Shown: positions 48,195 to 57,591, counted from the stretch's first letter. The stretch is DNA of 64,000 nucleotides from Pseudonocardia alaniniphila (GCF_022524485.1 NZ_JAKXMK010000043.1:1-64000), one strand, 5' to 3'. Numbers and translations: made by a program. Notes: generated from the sequence alone by a model not told the origin.

Positions 48195-48496
48195 CGGGGC
48201 CTCCCGGGAGTGAGCACGTGGAGGGCCACGGTAGCGACGGCCACCGACGAGAACCGAGATCCCGCGACCGTGCAGTCAGCCCGCGTGTGCGCTCCTCGGC
48301 TCCGCTGGGCGCACCAGCTCGCGCCACTGCACCGTGCTGCCCCGGCAGCGCCTCGCGGGCGCACCGGCATGGGAGCCGTCGGACGCCGAACACGCCCCAC
48401 CAGGTGGCGACTGCCCGTGGTGCGGGTCGTGCGCAGAGAACCGGGCTCCGCGTCCTGCCCCGTGCCGTTCGGTACGCGGCGTGTTCCGACCGGACC
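48195..48496. other. Intergenic region, nothing recognised
   Basis: This ~300-bp gap lies between the VOC gene and the excisionase-like gene (both minus strand). Short frames on both strands are Arg/Pro-rich and have no start signal. I see no clear hairpin, box or RNA motif. Confidence 0.5.
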
Positions 48497-48751
48497 TCAG
48501 TTCGCCCTGGCGGCGGCGGTGTGGGCGTCGACGGCGTCACGCCCGGCCTCGTAGCGCGCCGCGCGGATGAGCTCCTCCACAGCCGCCCGTTGCACACGGA
48601 ACGACCGGCCGAAACGCACCGCCGGTAGCTCGCCGCTGTGTACGAGCCGGTACACGGTCATCTTCGACACCCGCATGCGCTGGGCGATCTCGGCCACGGT
48701 GAGGAACGGCGCCCCCATCAGATCTGGGTGTCGCATTCCGTCAGCAGCCAT
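48497..48751 (-). CDS. Excisionase/BldC-like helix-turn-helix protein
   Basis: This is an 84-residue DNA-binding protein of the MerR-like excisionase-fold family. The motif reads FLTVAEIAQRMRVSKMTVYRLVHSGELPAVRFGRSFRV, followed by a short helix (VQRAAVEELIRAA). Such proteins are conserved in actinobacteria, and BldC of Streptomyces shows that they can act as developmental regulators; not all are phage excisionases. The ATG at 48751 has AAGGAGG 9 nt upstream, deciding the start. No integrase or att site is nearby. Confidence 0.88.
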   Translation of the reverse strand: MAADGMRHPDLMGAPFLTVAEIAQRMRVSKMTVYRLVHSGELPAVRFGRSFRVQRAAVEELIRAARYEAGRDAVDAHTAAARAN

Positions 48752-48952
48752 CGTGCGCATCCTCCTTCGTGACCCCCGAACGGGGGCTGTTGATCGCAAT
48801 GAGATGGACACTAACGGACGGTTGCAACACTTTCGGGTACGTCGAGGTTCACTGAAGAGTGGTCTTGAAAAAAGTGGGCGCTCTCACCGGGGGTACGTGG
48901 CCGGCCGGGCAGCGTCGCGCACCGTGACGCCAAGACGCCTATCGTCGCGGGC

Positions 48953-49993
48953 GTGATCCCCGACGATGAACCGGACGGTGACTGGACCGCTCCGGGAGTG
49001 TTCCGCTGCGCCCCCGGTGTCTACCGCATCCCGTTGCCGCTCCCGAACGACGGGCTCCGGGCCGTCAATATCTATGCAGTGGCGGACGGCGACGGGTGGA
49101 CGCTCATCGACTCGGGATGGGCGCTGGCCCGCGCGGACGATCTTCTGCGGAGCGCGCTCGCCCGGCTGGACTCCGGGCTGGGCGATGTGCGCCGGTTCCT
49201 GGTCACCCACGTCCACCGTGACCACTACACCCAGGCCGTCGTGCTGCGGCGGGAGTTCGGCATGCGGGTGGCGCTGGGGCGCGGGGAGCAGCCCGCGCTC
49301 GAGGTGATCAACGGGCCGGATCGGCGAGGCCCGGCCCACCTGGGGCGATTGCGGCGCGCCGGCGGCCAGGCTCTGCTCCCGAGGATCGCGGCACAAGGGG
49401 AGGCGCCGCACGACAGCACGGTGTGGGAGTTCCCCGACGACTGGATCGAGGACGGCGCGGAGTTCGTGCTGGACGCCGCCGCGGGCGGGGAACGGGTGCT
49501 GCAGGCGCTCGCGACGCCGGGGCACACGCAGGGGCACGTGGTCTTCGCGGACCACGGTGGCGGTCTGCTCTTCTCCGGCGACCACGTGCTGCCGCGTATC
49601 ACGCCCTCGATCGGGTTCGAGGCGGTGACCTCGCCCCGCCCGCTGGCCGACTTCATCGCCTCGCTCGAGCTCGTACGGGCACGTCCGGATGCGGCGATGC
49701 TTCCGGCGCACGGTCCGGTCGGCATGCGCGTGCACGAGCGCGTCGACGAACTGCTCGCCCACCACGCCAAGCGACTCGACGCGACCCTCAGTGCCGTACA
49801 GGCCGGACGCTCCACGGCGTACGAGGTGGCGGAGGCGCTGCCCTGGACCCGCCGTGACCGGCGCCTGGACGAGCTCGACCCGTTCAACGCCATGCTCGCG
49901 ACGCTGGAGACCTCGGTCCATCTCGATCTGCTGGCTGAGCGCGGTCTTGTGACAGCCGGCGAGGAGAACGGCATCGCTCACTACACAACGTGA
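48953..49993 (+). CDS. MBL-fold metallo-hydrolase
   Basis: This is a 346-residue metallo-beta-lactamase superfamily hydrolase. The metal-binding motif is THVHRDHYTQ (His86, His88, Asp90, His91). Further ligands are in TPGHTQGHVVF, FSGDHVLP and the C-terminal LPAHGPV. A helical C-terminal region (about 245-330) resembles RNase Z-like/thiolesterase family members such as LACTB2-type proteins, with YEVAEALPWTRR. Predicted to be cytoplasmic, with no signal peptide. The GTG start at 48953. The substrate is unknown. Confidence 0.9.
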   Translation: MIPDDEPDGDWTAPGVFRCAPGVYRIPLPLPNDGLRAVNIYAVADGDGWTLIDSGWALARADDLLRSALARLDSGLGDVRRFLVTHVHRDHYTQAVVLRREFGMRVALGRGEQPALEVINGPDRRGPAHLGRLRRAGGQALLPRIAAQGEAPHDSTVWEFPDDWIEDGAEFVLDAAAGGERVLQALATPGHTQGHVVFADHGGGLLFSGDHVLPRITPSIGFEAVTSPRPLADFIASLELVRARPDAAMLPAHGPVGMRVHERVDELLAHHAKRLDATLSAVQAGRSTAYEVAEALPWTRRDRRLDELDPFNAMLATLETSVHLDLLAERGLVTAGEENGIAHYTT

Positions 49994-50058
49994 TAACAAT
50001 TCACTCTTTGTAGAACCCGGCGGGGACAGCGAAATGCGTCGGTCGTACGCTTCGCGCC

Positions 50059-50973
50059 GTGCAGGGGTTGGGTGGGCAGGGTCGGGTTCTCGTGCGTGCG
50101 GGGCTCGCCCTCGCGGCGTGCGTGCTCGCCGTGTCCGCCGTGATCGTGGCCACCGAGGGAGGCACCTTCCCCGGTGGTCCCGGCCCCAGCGTCACCCTCG
50201 CCCCGACGGCTGCCGTCGGGTGCGATGCGGCCGGCCCCTACAACCCGCCGGAGCGGGGCAGCGTGGGTCTTCCCGCCGGGATCGGCGAGCTCTGTTCCGG
50301 CGGTTCGATCACGTTGTCCGTCGCCGGTGCGGTGCTGGACGGATGGGACGTGCGCGGCGGGATCGTGGTGGACGCCCCTGACGTGGTGGTGCGTCGCAGC
50401 CGTGTGACCGGGGACGGTGCCACTCCCTACGGGATCGTCACCACGGCGGCGGGCTCGGTGCGAATCGAGGACGTGACGCTTACCGGCGACTTCCCCGAGG
50501 CGGCAATAGGCGGCGACCGGTGGAGCGGTGAACGGATCGAAATCGTCGGTGTAACGCATGATGGCGCCCGGCTCGGCGAAGGGGCGCGGCTCCGCAATAG
50601 CAACGTGCACGACTTCGCGCCGACACCGGGTGGCGATGCTCACGCGCTGGTGCTCCGGGGAACGGGCAGCAATGTCCTCGTCGAGGACAACAGGATCGAG
50701 CTCGGTGATGGCCCCGGGCGGGCGAGTGCGGTGCTGCTGGCGCCCGACAAGGCGGGTCGGCGTGCCGACGGCCCCGTGGTGATCAGGGGAAACGTCCTCG
50801 GTGGCGGTCGATACACGGTGCAGCAGGATTCGCCCTCCGCGGTGATGACCGATGTGGTCATCACCGGGAATCGATTCCGCCGTGGGGCCGGGGACATTCC
50901 CCTTCGGGTGTCACGCCGAGCGGTTCTGGAGGACAACATGTACCTCGATGGTGGGCCTCTTCCGCAGCGATGA
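50059..50973 (+). CDS. Secreted parallel beta-helix (pectate-lyase-fold) protein
   Basis: This is a 304-residue exported protein. Helix GLALAACVLAVSAVIVA at about 15-31 acts as signal peptide or anchor. The rest has short beta-helix coils with repeated ITLSVAGAVLDGWDVRG, VVVRRSRVTGDGATPYGIVT, VRIEDVTLTGD and VLVEDNRIELGD, as in right-handed parallel beta-helix/pectate lyase folds. The catalytic residues of lyases are not evident, so it may bind or cleave polysaccharide or be structural. GTG start at 50059. No partner gene is apparent. Confidence 0.8.
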   Translation: MQGLGGQGRVLVRAGLALAACVLAVSAVIVATEGGTFPGGPGPSVTLAPTAAVGCDAAGPYNPPERGSVGLPAGIGELCSGGSITLSVAGAVLDGWDVRGGIVVDAPDVVVRRSRVTGDGATPYGIVTTAAGSVRIEDVTLTGDFPEAAIGGDRWSGERIEIVGVTHDGARLGEGARLRNSNVHDFAPTPGGDAHALVLRGTGSNVLVEDNRIELGDGPGRASAVLLAPDKAGRRADGPVVIRGNVLGGGRYTVQQDSPSAVMTDVVITGNRFRRGAGDIPLRVSRRAVLEDNMYLDGGPLPQR

Positions 50974-51186
50974 GTTACCGCACGGGGGTAATTCGATAGC
51001 GCAGCGTCACGGATCTGTCGCTCGTCGCACGACACGCCCACCCGTCGCGGCGTGCTGGCCGTGTCGTCGCAGGTTCGTGCAGACTGATCACCACAACAAA
51101 ACCGGGAACGATCCGGTTGCATGAGCGGGCTGCCACGGCGTGAGGACGTAGGGGAAGACGATCCTCGTCGACGTTGGAGGTCTGCA

Positions 51187-51675
51187 GTGAACGCACGCGG
51201 CGTGGTCTTCGTCCACTCGTCGCCGACTGCGGTTTGTCCGCACGTCGAGTGGGCGATATCAGGCGTGCTCGGGACAAAAGTGTCCCTGCAGTGGGCTACC
51301 CAACCGGCGGTGCCCGGTCAGATGCGGGCGGAATGCAGCTGGACGGGTCCGGCCGGCTCCGGTGGCGCGATTGCGGGCGCATTGCGTGCCTGGCCGATGC
51401 TTCGGTTCGAGGTGACCGAGGAGCCCAGTTTCGGCGTGGACGGCGAACGGTTCTGTCATGTTCCTACGCTCGGTCTGTGGTCCGGGCGGACGAGCGCCAA
51501 CGGCGACATCGTGGTGGCGGAGGACCGGCTGCGGGCCCTCCTCGCCGAGGTGCCGGCGAGCCAGCTGCCCACCCGGATGCACGACCTCCTCGGCTCGGCG
51601 TGGGACGACGCCCTGGAGCCGTTCCGGTTCGCCGGTGACGGCGCCCCGGTCACCTGGCTGCACCAGGTGGGGTGA
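51187..51675 (+). CDS. DUF3145 family protein
   Basis: This is a 162-residue actinobacterial protein of unknown function, often near fatty-acid genes. The N terminus RGVVFVHSSPTAVCPHVEWAISGVLG is diagnostic, and the central Trp-rich region (MRAECSWTGPAG, LRAWPMLRFEVTEEP) is characteristic. GTG at 51187 is preferred: GGAGG precedes it and homology starts there. It converges with fabF, separated by a strong hairpin. Confidence 0.9.
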   Translation: MNARGVVFVHSSPTAVCPHVEWAISGVLGTKVSLQWATQPAVPGQMRAECSWTGPAGSGGAIAGALRAWPMLRFEVTEEPSFGVDGERFCHVPTLGLWSGRTSANGDIVVAEDRLRALLAEVPASQLPTRMHDLLGSAWDDALEPFRFAGDGAPVTWLHQVG

Positions 51676-51684
51676 GGCGGGAGA

Positions 51685-51720
51685 AGAGCGTTGCCGTCGC
51701 CTCTGGCGGGGCAACGCTCT
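51685..51720. terminator. Bidirectional terminator between DUF3145 and fabF
   Basis: An 11-bp perfect stem (51685-51695 with 51710-51720) and 14-nt loop fill the gap between the convergent stop codons, 10 bp after DUF3145 and 4 bp before the fabF stop. It suits both transcripts. Confidence 0.75.
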
Positions 51721-51723
51721 CGC

Positions 51724-52977
51724 TCACGCTCCGGTGAAGACGACGGCGGCGTTGTGGCCGCCGAACCCGAACGAGTCGCACACGGCCGCTTCGAGGTCGA
51801 CCTTGCGCGGCTCACCCGCCACGACGTCGAGCTCGACGCCCGGGTCGAGATTCTCGAGGTTCAGCGTCGCCGGGATCACGCCCTCTTTGACCGAGAGCAG
51901 CGTGATGATGCTCTCCACGGCCCCGGCTGCACCCACCATGTGACCCAGCGCGGACTTCGGTGCGGTGAGCACCGGGTGGTCGCCCAGGGCCTTGCGCACC
52001 GCGCGCGTCTCACCCACGTCGCCGGCCACTGTGGACGTGGCGTGGCAGTTGACGTGGCCGACGTCGATCGCCTCCAGCCCGGCGTCGCGCACCGCCTTGG
52101 CGATGGCCCGCGACTGCCCGATGCCCTCCGGCTCGGGACCGGTGATGTGGTAGGCGTCGGAGGTGAGCCCGGCACCGGCGAGCCTGCCGTGCACCGTGGC
52201 TCCGCGCGCCGCCGCGAAGTCGGCACGTTCGAGCACCATGATCCCGGCGCCCTCACCGAGCACGAACCCGTCGCGGTCGACGTCGAACGGACGGGAGGCC
52301 CGCTCCGGCTCGTCGTTGCGTTGCGAGAGCGTGCGCGCCTGCACGAAGCCGGCCACGGTGATGCCGGTGATGCAGGCCTCCGCACCGCCGGCGATGACCA
52401 CGTCGACCTCGCCCCCACGCAGCAGCCGCAGCGCCCACGCGAGTGCCTCCGCACCGGAGGCGCACGCCGAGACGGGAGCGTGGACGCCGCCCTGCGCGCC
52501 GTACTCGATGCCGATCCAGGCCGCGGGGCCGTTCGGCATCAGCATCGGCACGGTGAGCGGTGAGACCTTGCGCAGCCCGCTGTTCTCCAGCAGGTCGTCC
52601 TGGTCGAGCAGCGTGACCGCGCCGCCGATGCCGGTGGCGACCACGACGGCGAGCCGCTCGGGGTCGACCTGCATGTTGTCGCGATCACCGAGACCGGCCT
52701 GGGTCCACGCCTCCTTGGCCGCGACCAGCGCCACCTGCTCGCACCGGTCGAGCCTGCGCGCCTGGACGCGGGGGAGCACCTCGGTGGGTGCCACCGCCAG
52801 CGGCGCCGCGATCTTCACAGGCAGCTGGTGGCGCTCCACCCACTCGTGGTCGGCGTCGTCGATGCGCCGGACGCCCGACCGGCCGGCGAGCAGCGCCTCC
52901 CACGTCGACGCGACGTCACCGCCGAGCGGGGTCGTCGCACCGAGCCCGGTGACGACGACGTCGGGAGCTGTGCTCAT
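51724..52977 (-). CDS. fabF: Beta-ketoacyl-ACP synthase II FabF (KasA/KasB-like)
   Basis: This enzyme condenses malonyl-ACP with acyl-ACP to elongate fatty acids (417 residues, cytoplasmic). The Cys-His-His catalytic set is visible: Cys in APVSACASGAEAL, His in VNCHATSTVAGD and His in SALGHMVGAAG. Gly-rich dimer motifs at the C terminus (DSFGFGGHNAAVVF) are typical. In actinomycetes it is the last gene of fabD-fabH-acpP-fabF. The gap to acpP is 34 bp. ATG at 52977. Confidence 0.95.
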   Translation of the reverse strand: MSTAPDVVVTGLGATTPLGGDVASTWEALLAGRSGVRRIDDADHEWVERHQLPVKIAAPLAVAPTEVLPRVQARRLDRCEQVALVAAKEAWTQAGLGDRDNMQVDPERLAVVVATGIGGAVTLLDQDDLLENSGLRKVSPLTVPMLMPNGPAAWIGIEYGAQGGVHAPVSACASGAEALAWALRLLRGGEVDVVIAGGAEACITGITVAGFVQARTLSQRNDEPERASRPFDVDRDGFVLGEGAGIMVLERADFAAARGATVHGRLAGAGLTSDAYHITGPEPEGIGQSRAIAKAVRDAGLEAIDVGHVNCHATSTVAGDVGETRAVRKALGDHPVLTAPKSALGHMVGAAGAVESIITLLSVKEGVIPATLNLENLDPGVELDVVAGEPRKVDLEAAVCDSFGFGGHNAAVVFTGA

Positions 52978-53011
52978 GCTGCCTCCGCAGGAACGGCCGC
53001 GTACAGGTGCC

Positions 53012-53254
53012 TCACTGGTTCTTCGCGATGTAGTCCACCGCGTCGCCGACCGTCTTCAGCTCGGCCAGCTGGTCGTCGGGGATCTTCACGCCGAACTTGT
53101 CCTCGGCCTGCACCGCGATCTCGACCATCGACAGCGAGTCGATGTCGAGGTCGTCGACGAAGGACTTCTCGACGGTCACCTCGGCGGGGTCGATACCTGC
53201 GACCTCCTCGACGATCTCGGCGAAGCCGCTGAGGATCTCGGTGTTGTCAGCCAC
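53012..53254 (-). CDS. acpP: Acyl carrier protein
   Basis: This is an 80-residue carrier protein, whose Ser40 in the motif LDIDSLSMVE receives 4'-phosphopantetheine. It shuttles growing acyl chains between FabD, FabH and FabF encoded around it. It lacks the longer C-terminal extension of mycobacterial AcpM. The ATG at 53254 is preceded by GGAG-type sequence (rc of CTCCTT). Third gene of the operon. Confidence 0.95.
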   Translation of the reverse strand: MADNTEILSGFAEIVEEVAGIDPAEVTVEKSFVDDLDIDSLSMVEIAVQAEDKFGVKIPDDQLAELKTVGDAVDYIAKNQ

Positions 53255-53298
53255 GGTGGTTCTCCTTCTGGTGGGAACTGGAGTCGTCGGATCGGAGG

Positions 53299-54285
53299 TC
53301 AGGGACAGACGACGACCTGGCCGGCGTAGGACAGGCCCGCGCCGAAGCCTACGAGGAGCACGGTGTCGCCCGAACGCAGCCGCCCGTCAGCGCGCATGTG
53401 GTCGAGCGCGAGAGGGATCGACGCCGACGAAGTATTGCCGGAGTGCCGGATGTCGTCGGCCACCACCATGTCATCGCGGGCGCCCTTGGCGCGCAGCCGC
53501 TTGGCCACGGCGTCGACGATGCGCAGGTTGGCCTGGTGCGGCACGAAGACGTCGATGTCGGCCGGGGTGAGCCCCGCGAGCTCGATCGCCCGTAGTGCCA
53601 CCGGGGCGATCTTGGTGGTGGCCCACCGGAAGACGGCCTGGCCCTCCTGGGCGAGCGCGTTGTTGTCCGGCTTGATGTGGATCGTCTGGGACATGTCACC
53701 GGCGCTGCCCCATGCGAGCGGCCCGACGCCGACGGAGGCCTCGTCCGAGGCCGGTCCGAGGACGGCCGCGCCGGCCCCGTCGGCGAAGATGATCGCCGTC
53801 GAGCGGTCGGTCCAGTCGAGCCAGTCGGACAGCTTCTCCGCGCCGATCACGAGGACGTTGCGTGCGCTGCCCCCGCGCACGAGATCGGCCGCCGTGCCCA
53901 TCCCGAAGCAGAACCCCGCACATGCGGCGTTGATGTCGAAGGCTCCCGGCGCGGGGATGCCGATGCGGTCGGCGGTCTGCGCGGCGGCGTTGGGGATCGG
54001 GGTGGGCATGGTGCAGGTGGCGACGATGACCGTGTCGATCTCGTTCGGCGTCAGCCCCGAGTCCTTGACGGCGCGGGCCCCGGCCTCTGCGGCCATGTCG
54101 ACCAGCAGCGTGCCCTCTTCCGCGATGCGGCGGCTCTCGATGCCCACCCGCTCGCGGATCCACTGGTCGTTGGTGTCCATCCGCTGGGCCAGGTCGTCGT
54201 TGGTGACGACGTTGTCGGGCTGGACGCTGCCCAGTCCGAGGATCCGGGCGCCCGCCGTGGTGGATGCCAGTTTCAGCTTCGTCAC
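53299..54285 (-). CDS. fabH: Beta-ketoacyl-ACP synthase III FabH
   Basis: This enzyme starts fatty-acid synthesis by condensing an acyl-CoA primer with malonyl-ACP (328 residues). The catalytic Cys is in DINAACAGFCFGM, His in VPHQANLRIVDAVAKRL and Asn in RHSGNTSSASIPLA. Branched-chain CoA primers are expected in actinomycetes. GTG start at 54285 overlaps the fabD stop by 4 bp (GTGA). Confidence 0.95.
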   Translation of the reverse strand: MTKLKLASTTAGARILGLGSVQPDNVVTNDDLAQRMDTNDQWIRERVGIESRRIAEEGTLLVDMAAEAGARAVKDSGLTPNEIDTVIVATCTMPTPIPNAAAQTADRIGIPAPGAFDINAACAGFCFGMGTAADLVRGGSARNVLVIGAEKLSDWLDWTDRSTAIIFADGAGAAVLGPASDEASVGVGPLAWGSAGDMSQTIHIKPDNNALAQEGQAVFRWATTKIAPVALRAIELAGLTPADIDVFVPHQANLRIVDAVAKRLRAKGARDDMVVADDIRHSGNTSSASIPLALDHMRADGRLRSGDTVLLVGFGAGLSYAGQVVVCP

Positions 54286-55214
54286 TTTTCTGCCCCCGCG
54301 TGCTCGGTGATCAGGTCGACGGCCGCCTGGAGGTCGTCCGGAGTCTTGAGGGCCACGGTCGCGGTGCCCTTGAGGTCGCGCTTGACCAGCCCGACGAGCG
54401 CGCCCGCCGGCGGCAGCTCGATCACGGCGGTGACACCCAGCTCCTGCAAGGTGGCCATGCAGGAATCCCAGCGCACCGGCCGCGTGACCTGGGCGACCAG
54501 CCTACGCAGTGCCTCTGCCCCGTCGGAGAGGAGCGTGCCGTCGGCGTTGGACAGCAGGGGGCGGGTGGGGTCGGCGGGGGAGACCTCGGCCGCGTGGGAG
54601 CGCATCGTCTCCTCGGCAGGCGCCATGAACCGGGTGTGGAAGGCCCCGGCCACGGCCAGGGGCTTCACACGGGCCCGCTCCGGCGGGTTCTCGGCGAGCG
54701 CCGCCAACGCCGCCACGGGGCCGGCCGCGACGATCTGCCCCGCGCCGTTGCGGTTGGCCGGGTCGAGGCCGAGCTCGTCGAGCCGGGCGAGCACGTCGTC
54801 GGGTTTCCCACCGAGCACCGCGCTCATGCCCGTGGGCTCGAGCGCGCAGGCGGCGGCCATGGCGCGCCCACGCACGGCGGCGAGCGCGACGGCGGCGTCC
54901 GCGGTGAGTACCCCGGCAACGGCGGCTGCGGCGAGCTCACCGACGGAATGACCCGCGGCGGGCGCGGCGGCGGGCAGCTCCGCGCGCCCGCCGAGCCGGG
55001 CGGCGGCGAGCAGCGCAGCGGCGACGACCAGCGGCTGGGTGACGGCCGTGTCCTTGATCTCCTCGGCGTCGGCGTCCGTGCCGAGATGGCCGAGGTCGAG
55101 GCCGGTGGTGGCGGACCATCTGGCGAGCGTCTCCGCTGCCGTCGGATCATCCAGCCAGGGGGCGAGCATGCCAGGAGTCTGGGACCCCTGACCAGGTGCG
55201 AGCAACGCGATCAC
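54282..55214 (-). CDS. fabD: Malonyl-CoA:ACP transacylase FabD
   Basis: This enzyme transfers malonyl from CoA to ACP (310 residues). Active site Ser is in GHSVGELAAAAV, Gln in LLAPGQGSQTPGM, and His in GAFHTRFMAPAE. It is the first gene of the fab operon. The GTG start at 55214 lies 69 bp from a perfect 17-bp palindrome in the gap to fasR. Confidence 0.94.
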   Translation of the reverse strand: MIALLAPGQGSQTPGMLAPWLDDPTAAETLARWSATTGLDLGHLGTDADAEEIKDTAVTQPLVVAAALLAAARLGGRAELPAAAPAAGHSVGELAAAAVAGVLTADAAVALAAVRGRAMAAACALEPTGMSAVLGGKPDDVLARLDELGLDPANRNGAGQIVAAGPVAALAALAENPPERARVKPLAVAGAFHTRFMAPAEETMRSHAAEVSPADPTRPLLSNADGTLLSDGAEALRRLVAQVTRPVRWDSCMATLQELGVTAVIELPPAGALVGLVKRDLKGTATVALKTPDDLQAAVDLITEHAGAEK

Positions 55215-55282
55215 GAGAACCAGGGAACACCGGCGGCGGACGCCGCGGGGATACCGGCACGCACCAACTCCGGCCCCGGGAT

Positions 55283-55299
55283 TTGGAGGTTTCCTCCAA
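55283..55299. promoter_or_regulatory. Perfect palindrome in fabD promoter, candidate FasR site
   Basis: TTGGAGG-TTT-CCTCCAA (7-bp arms, 3-bp spacer) lies in the gap between the regulator gene (stop 55366) and fabD, 69-85 bp upstream of the fabD start. FasR of Streptomyces coelicolor activates the fab operon by binding this promoter region, so this is a good candidate site. Its exact consensus was not compared. Confidence 0.6.
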
Positions 55300-55365
55300 C
55301 GCAGCTCCGGTCACTCGTCGGGTAAGTCACTGCCCATTCCCTTTGTGTTGTAGGCGTTGCGCACC

Positions 55366-56631
55366 TCACGCCGAAGCCCCCGGATCTCGCCCGAGGGTCA
55401 GCCTCGCCGCGATGACGGCGGTGCGCAGTACCAGCGCATCGCGCGGGTCGAACGGGCTGCGGCCGGTGAGGTCGCAGATGCGGCGCAGCCGGTAGCGCAC
55501 GGTGTTGGGATGCACGAAGAGCGTTCTCGCGCAGGCCTCGAGCGCCCCGCCGCCCTCCAGGTACGTGGCGAGCGTGTGCAGGAGCTCGCCGCCCGCCGTC
55601 TCGAGCGGGATGACGATCGACTCCACCAGCCTGCGGTGGGCCGCCGTGTCGCCTCGCAGCGCGCGCTCGGGCAGCAGGTCGTCGGCGGCGACCGGCCGCG
55701 GGGCATCGGGCCATCCCGGCGCGGCACGCAGCGCGGAGAGCGCGTCGCGGGCACTGCAATGGGCCGTGGCGAGCTCGCCGGCCACCGGGCCGACCACCAC
55801 CGCGCCCGCTCCGAAGGCGTCGACGAGGCCGCCGATGTCCTCGCCGGTGTCGCTCCCCGGTCCGCTCCCGGCGGGGGGCTCGGACAGCAGCAGGATCAAC
55901 CTGCTGCCCTGCACCCCCACCAGCACCGAGCGGCCCGCCCTGGCTGCCTGACGGCGCAGCTCGCCGAGGCGCTCGGCGGCCGTGTCGGGGGCCGGGCTGC
56001 CGGCCACCACCCGCACCGCCACGTCCGGGTCCCAGCCCAGCGTGGAGGCCCGGGAGACGAGCGCGTCGTCGGCCCCGCCGTCGGCATCCGGGCCGCGCAC
56101 CACGGCGTCCACGACGAGGGCCTCGAGCCGGGCGTCCCACGCGCCGCGGGTCTCGGCCGCGCCCGCGTACACCGTTGCCGCGGCGAAGGCGATGTCGCGG
56201 CCGAAGCGCAGGACCCCCTCGACGAGGGCGTGCCGTTCGTCCTCGTCGGCGGCGAGCGGCGGGAGGTGCCGCTCGAAGACGTCGGTGGCGATGCGGACGA
56301 GGTCGACGGTCTGGCGCAGGCTCAGCCGCCGGGCGAGGTCTCGCGGGGCGATGCGGAAGGCCTCCGCGGTGAGCCGGATCGACTGCCCCCGCTCGCCGAG
56401 CCAGGCGACGAAGTTGGCCACGCCGGTCTGGGTGACCAACAGCACCGCCGAGCGCTGCTCGGCCGGCAGCCGGGCGAACCACGGCTGGTGTTCCTCCATC
56501 GCTACCAGGCACGCTAGCGCGAGGTCACCGGCAGCGAGTTCGAGTTTGCGCAGCGTGGCCGGGGAGACGGCGGCCGATCCGGACCGCGCCGCCTCCGTGC
56601 TCGCTCCGCCGCGTGCCACGCTCGGCAGCAT
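55366..56631 (-). CDS. fasR: FasR-type PucR/CdaR transcriptional regulator
   Basis: This is a 421-residue regulator encoded upstream of fabDHPF in actinomycetes (FasR of Streptomyces, SCO2386 type). The central part has a GGDEF-like/PucR region (about 200-320), and the C-terminal helix-turn-helix reads LEACARTLFVHPNTVRYRLRRICDLTG followed by SPFDPRDALVLRTAV. The ATG at 56631 (MLPSVARGG) is used; GTG at 56619 is possible. It probably activates the fab operon, as in Streptomyces; M. tuberculosis has Rv2242 at this place. Confidence 0.85.
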   Translation of the reverse strand: MLPSVARGGASTEAARSGSAAVSPATLRKLELAAGDLALACLVAMEEHQPWFARLPAEQRSAVLLVTQTGVANFVAWLGERGQSIRLTAEAFRIAPRDLARRLSLRQTVDLVRIATDVFERHLPPLAADEDERHALVEGVLRFGRDIAFAAATVYAGAAETRGAWDARLEALVVDAVVRGPDADGGADDALVSRASTLGWDPDVAVRVVAGSPAPDTAAERLGELRRQAARAGRSVLVGVQGSRLILLLSEPPAGSGPGSDTGEDIGGLVDAFGAGAVVVGPVAGELATAHCSARDALSALRAAPGWPDAPRPVAADDLLPERALRGDTAAHRRLVESIVIPLETAGGELLHTLATYLEGGGALEACARTLFVHPNTVRYRLRRICDLTGRSPFDPRDALVLRTAVIAARLTLGRDPGASA

Positions 56632-56699
56632 CGCACGCCGGTAGGAACACCGTGGGACCGACGGGCGTTGGCGCAGACGTTCCGCTACAGGAGGCTCGG

Positions 56700-57443
56700 A
56701 TGGGCAGGCCCCTCGCCCCGTCGGTGGAGGTGCGGCGGGCAGGTGACCGGATGCGCACCCGGACCGCGTGGCTCGACTCACGCCACAGCTTCTCCTACGG
56801 CGCCCACTACGACCCGGCCAACACGCACTTCGGCCTGCTGATGGCCAACAACGAGGACGTGCTGGCACCCGGCAGCGGTTTCGAGCCACATCCGCACCGG
56901 GACATGGAGATCGTCACGTGGGTGCTCGAGGGCGCGCTCCGGCACGAGGACGACACCGGGCACTGCGCGGTGATCCGGCCGGGCACGGCGCAGCGGATGA
57001 GCGCAGGATCCGGGGTCGTCCACTCCGAGCGCAACGCCGAGGGATCCCGTGAGGTGCACCTCGTGCAGATGTGGGTGCTTCCGGGCTCGTCGGCGGGCCC
57101 GCCCGGGTACGAACAGCTCGACATCGGCTCCGCGCTCGAGACGGGAGAGCTGCTCGTCGTGGCGTCGGGGATGCGGAAGCACGCGCAGGACCGCGCGGTC
57201 TCCCTCCGGCAGGAACACGCGGCGCTGTACGCGGCCCGCCTGCCCCCGGGTGTCATGGTGATGGTGCCGGGAGCACCACTCGTGCACGTGTTCGTGACAC
57301 GCGGAGTGGTCCAGTTGGAAGCAGCAGGCGAACTCTCGGCTGGGGACGCCGCGCGTATTACTGTCGGTGACGGGCAACATATTGTGGCTGGTCCGGGAGG
57401 GGCAGAGGTGCTCCTATGGGAGATGCGCAGGGGCTTGGGGTGA
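56700..57443 (+). CDS. Pirin family protein
   Basis: This is a 247-residue double-cupin protein. The N-terminal cupin has metal-ligand His residues in FEPHPHRDMEIVTWVLEGALRHED, and the second half is the pirin C-terminal domain (ELSAGDAARITVGDGQHIV). Such proteins are quercetin dioxygenases or redox-regulated factors; the role here is not fixed. ATG at 56700 has AGGAGG upstream. The next gene is a TetR regulator 148 bp on. Confidence 0.9.
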   Translation: MGRPLAPSVEVRRAGDRMRTRTAWLDSRHSFSYGAHYDPANTHFGLLMANNEDVLAPGSGFEPHPHRDMEIVTWVLEGALRHEDDTGHCAVIRPGTAQRMSAGSGVVHSERNAEGSREVHLVQMWVLPGSSAGPPGYEQLDIGSALETGELLVVASGMRKHAQDRAVSLRQEHAALYAARLPPGVMVMVPGAPLVHVFVTRGVVQLEAAGELSAGDAARITVGDGQHIVAGPGGAEVLLWEMRRGLG

Positions 57444-57591
57444 CTGTCCGTATCACTTTGCCGGTGCCGCGCACGGTTGTTCGACGCCCGTTCGGCGACG
57501 GTCCATTGCCGTGGCCAGACGTTCTCACAAGCATTAAGGATGTCCTCAGCTTCACCGACGTCGGATCGAGCACCCGGAGGAGGGTGACCGG

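Noticed and set aside
48497..48751. Excisionase-like gene as evidence of a prophage or integrative element
   Set aside because: Such small helix-turn-helix proteins are conserved chromosomal regulators in actinobacteria, and no integrase, att repeats or phage genes are nearby.
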